Below, in pieces: positions 63,723 to 64,000 of a stretch of DNA of 64,000 nucleotides (its first letter is position 1; each line of letters opens with the position of its first letter). The stretch covers positions 1 through 64,000 of the forward strand of contig NZ_NIWW01000001.1 in NCBI RefSeq assembly GCF_002201535.1. The letters run 5' to 3'. The notes under the pieces were generated by a model, which was not told the DNA's origin, ran no database searches, and worked only from the letters and a program-made list of their open reading frames with translations. Made by a program: the position numbers and the translations under genes. This DNA is from Lacimicrobium sp. SS2-24 (GTDB lineage: Bacteria; Pseudomonadota; Gammaproteobacteria; Enterobacterales; Alteromonadaceae).

Positions 63723-64000
63723 TCAGAACCAGTTAAACAAGGCCACAGCCATACCCAGACCGATCAGCGGTACCACTACGGTCAGTGCGCCTACTGCCCA
63801 GTAAGCTCGCTGATGGGTCTCACCGCAGATGGCGCGAATAGTCGTGACCACATAACCGTTGTGGGGCAGGGAATCCAGTGCACCGGAGGAAATCGATACA
63901 ATGCGATGCAGTTGTTCCGGATCCACACCTTGGTCCATATAGTGCGGGCCAATCAGCGGCAGAGCGATAGCCTGTCCACCTGAGGCAGAACCTGTCAGGC
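63723..64000 (-). CDS. GntP family permease, C-terminal part (cut by window end)
   Basis: Only the last 92 residues are in the window; the gene continues beyond base 64000. The visible part has LTGSASGGQAIALPLIGPHY, then SISSGALDSLPHNGYVVTTI and the terminal helix AVGALTVVVPLIGLGMAVAL. This matches the C-terminal half of GntP-type H+ symporters, which include gluconate and 3-hydroxybutyrate permeases. As first visible gene of the operon it probably imports 3-hydroxybutyrate. The next gene starts 11 bases after its stop. Confidence 0.85.
   Translation of the reverse strand, partial: LTGSASGGQAIALPLIGPHYMDQGVDPEQLHRIVSISSGALDSLPHNGYVVTTIRAICGETHQRAYWAVGALTVVVPLIGLGMAVALFNWF

Overview
The window looks like a chromosomal segment of a marine or saline gammaproteobacterium of the order Alteromonadales, probably Alteromonadaceae. 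This is inferred from gene content and protein character: a divergent gltA / sdhCDAB-sucABCD block, a dihydrolipoyl succinyltransferase with two lipoyl domains, a Pla-1/cef-type lipase, a YdbH-YnbE-YdbL cluster and many secreted proteins and RND pumps. No rRNA, tRNA, CRISPR array, transposase or phage gene was seen.

Layout. Bases 1-6.5 kb hold a loose, AT-richer set of accessory genes: an NmrA-like reductase with a DUF1772-like membrane protein, an AraC regulator, a small membrane protein, a GNAT acetyltransferase, a secreted serine beta-lactamase-like hydrolase with a TPR tail, and a PD40 propeller protein. Bases 6.5-11.5 kb carry a small protein that may be a degenerate ImmA/IrrE relative, an SLC13-type transporter with an acidic insert, and a TonB-dependent receptor. 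Bases 11.9-30 kb are all on the minus strand: an adaptor plus two RND permeases, a tight five-gene operon ydbH-ynbE-ydbL-mscS-like-dcyD-like, a second RND operon with the permease before the adaptor, and gltA.

Bases 30.7-40.8 kb are the TCA operon sdhCDAB-sucABCD on the plus strand, divergent from gltA. Recognisable promoters lie in the gap. Structured leaders precede sucA and sucC. The operon has no lpd, so the E3 subunit must come from elsewhere. Bases 41-54 kb contain several secreted or lipid-anchored proteins (penicillin-acylase-type Ntn hydrolase, Pla-1/cef lipase, Ig-like lipoprotein) interspersed with glnS, a YciK-like reductase, the SohB protease and a dicarboxylate/cation symporter. 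Bases 54-59 kb have a lone astB, topA and a short DUF2256 gene.

The right end (59.1-64 kb, minus strand) is a five-gene operon that reads as a polyhydroxybutyrate scavenging pathway: a GntP-type permease (cut by the window end), a secreted MetX-like alpha/beta hydrolase, a secreted PHB depolymerase, 3-hydroxybutyrate dehydrogenase and an acyl-CoA synthetase. Together they could depolymerise PHB outside the cytoplasm, cleave oligomers, import 3-hydroxybutyrate, oxidise it to acetoacetate and activate an acid to its CoA ester. This is the most coherent candidate system in the window. Other points worth a look are a possible internal translation start in sucB, the RNA leaders of sucA and sucC, and the ydbH cluster linked to an MscS-type channel. 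All functional statements rest on motif recognition by eye; no database search was possible.
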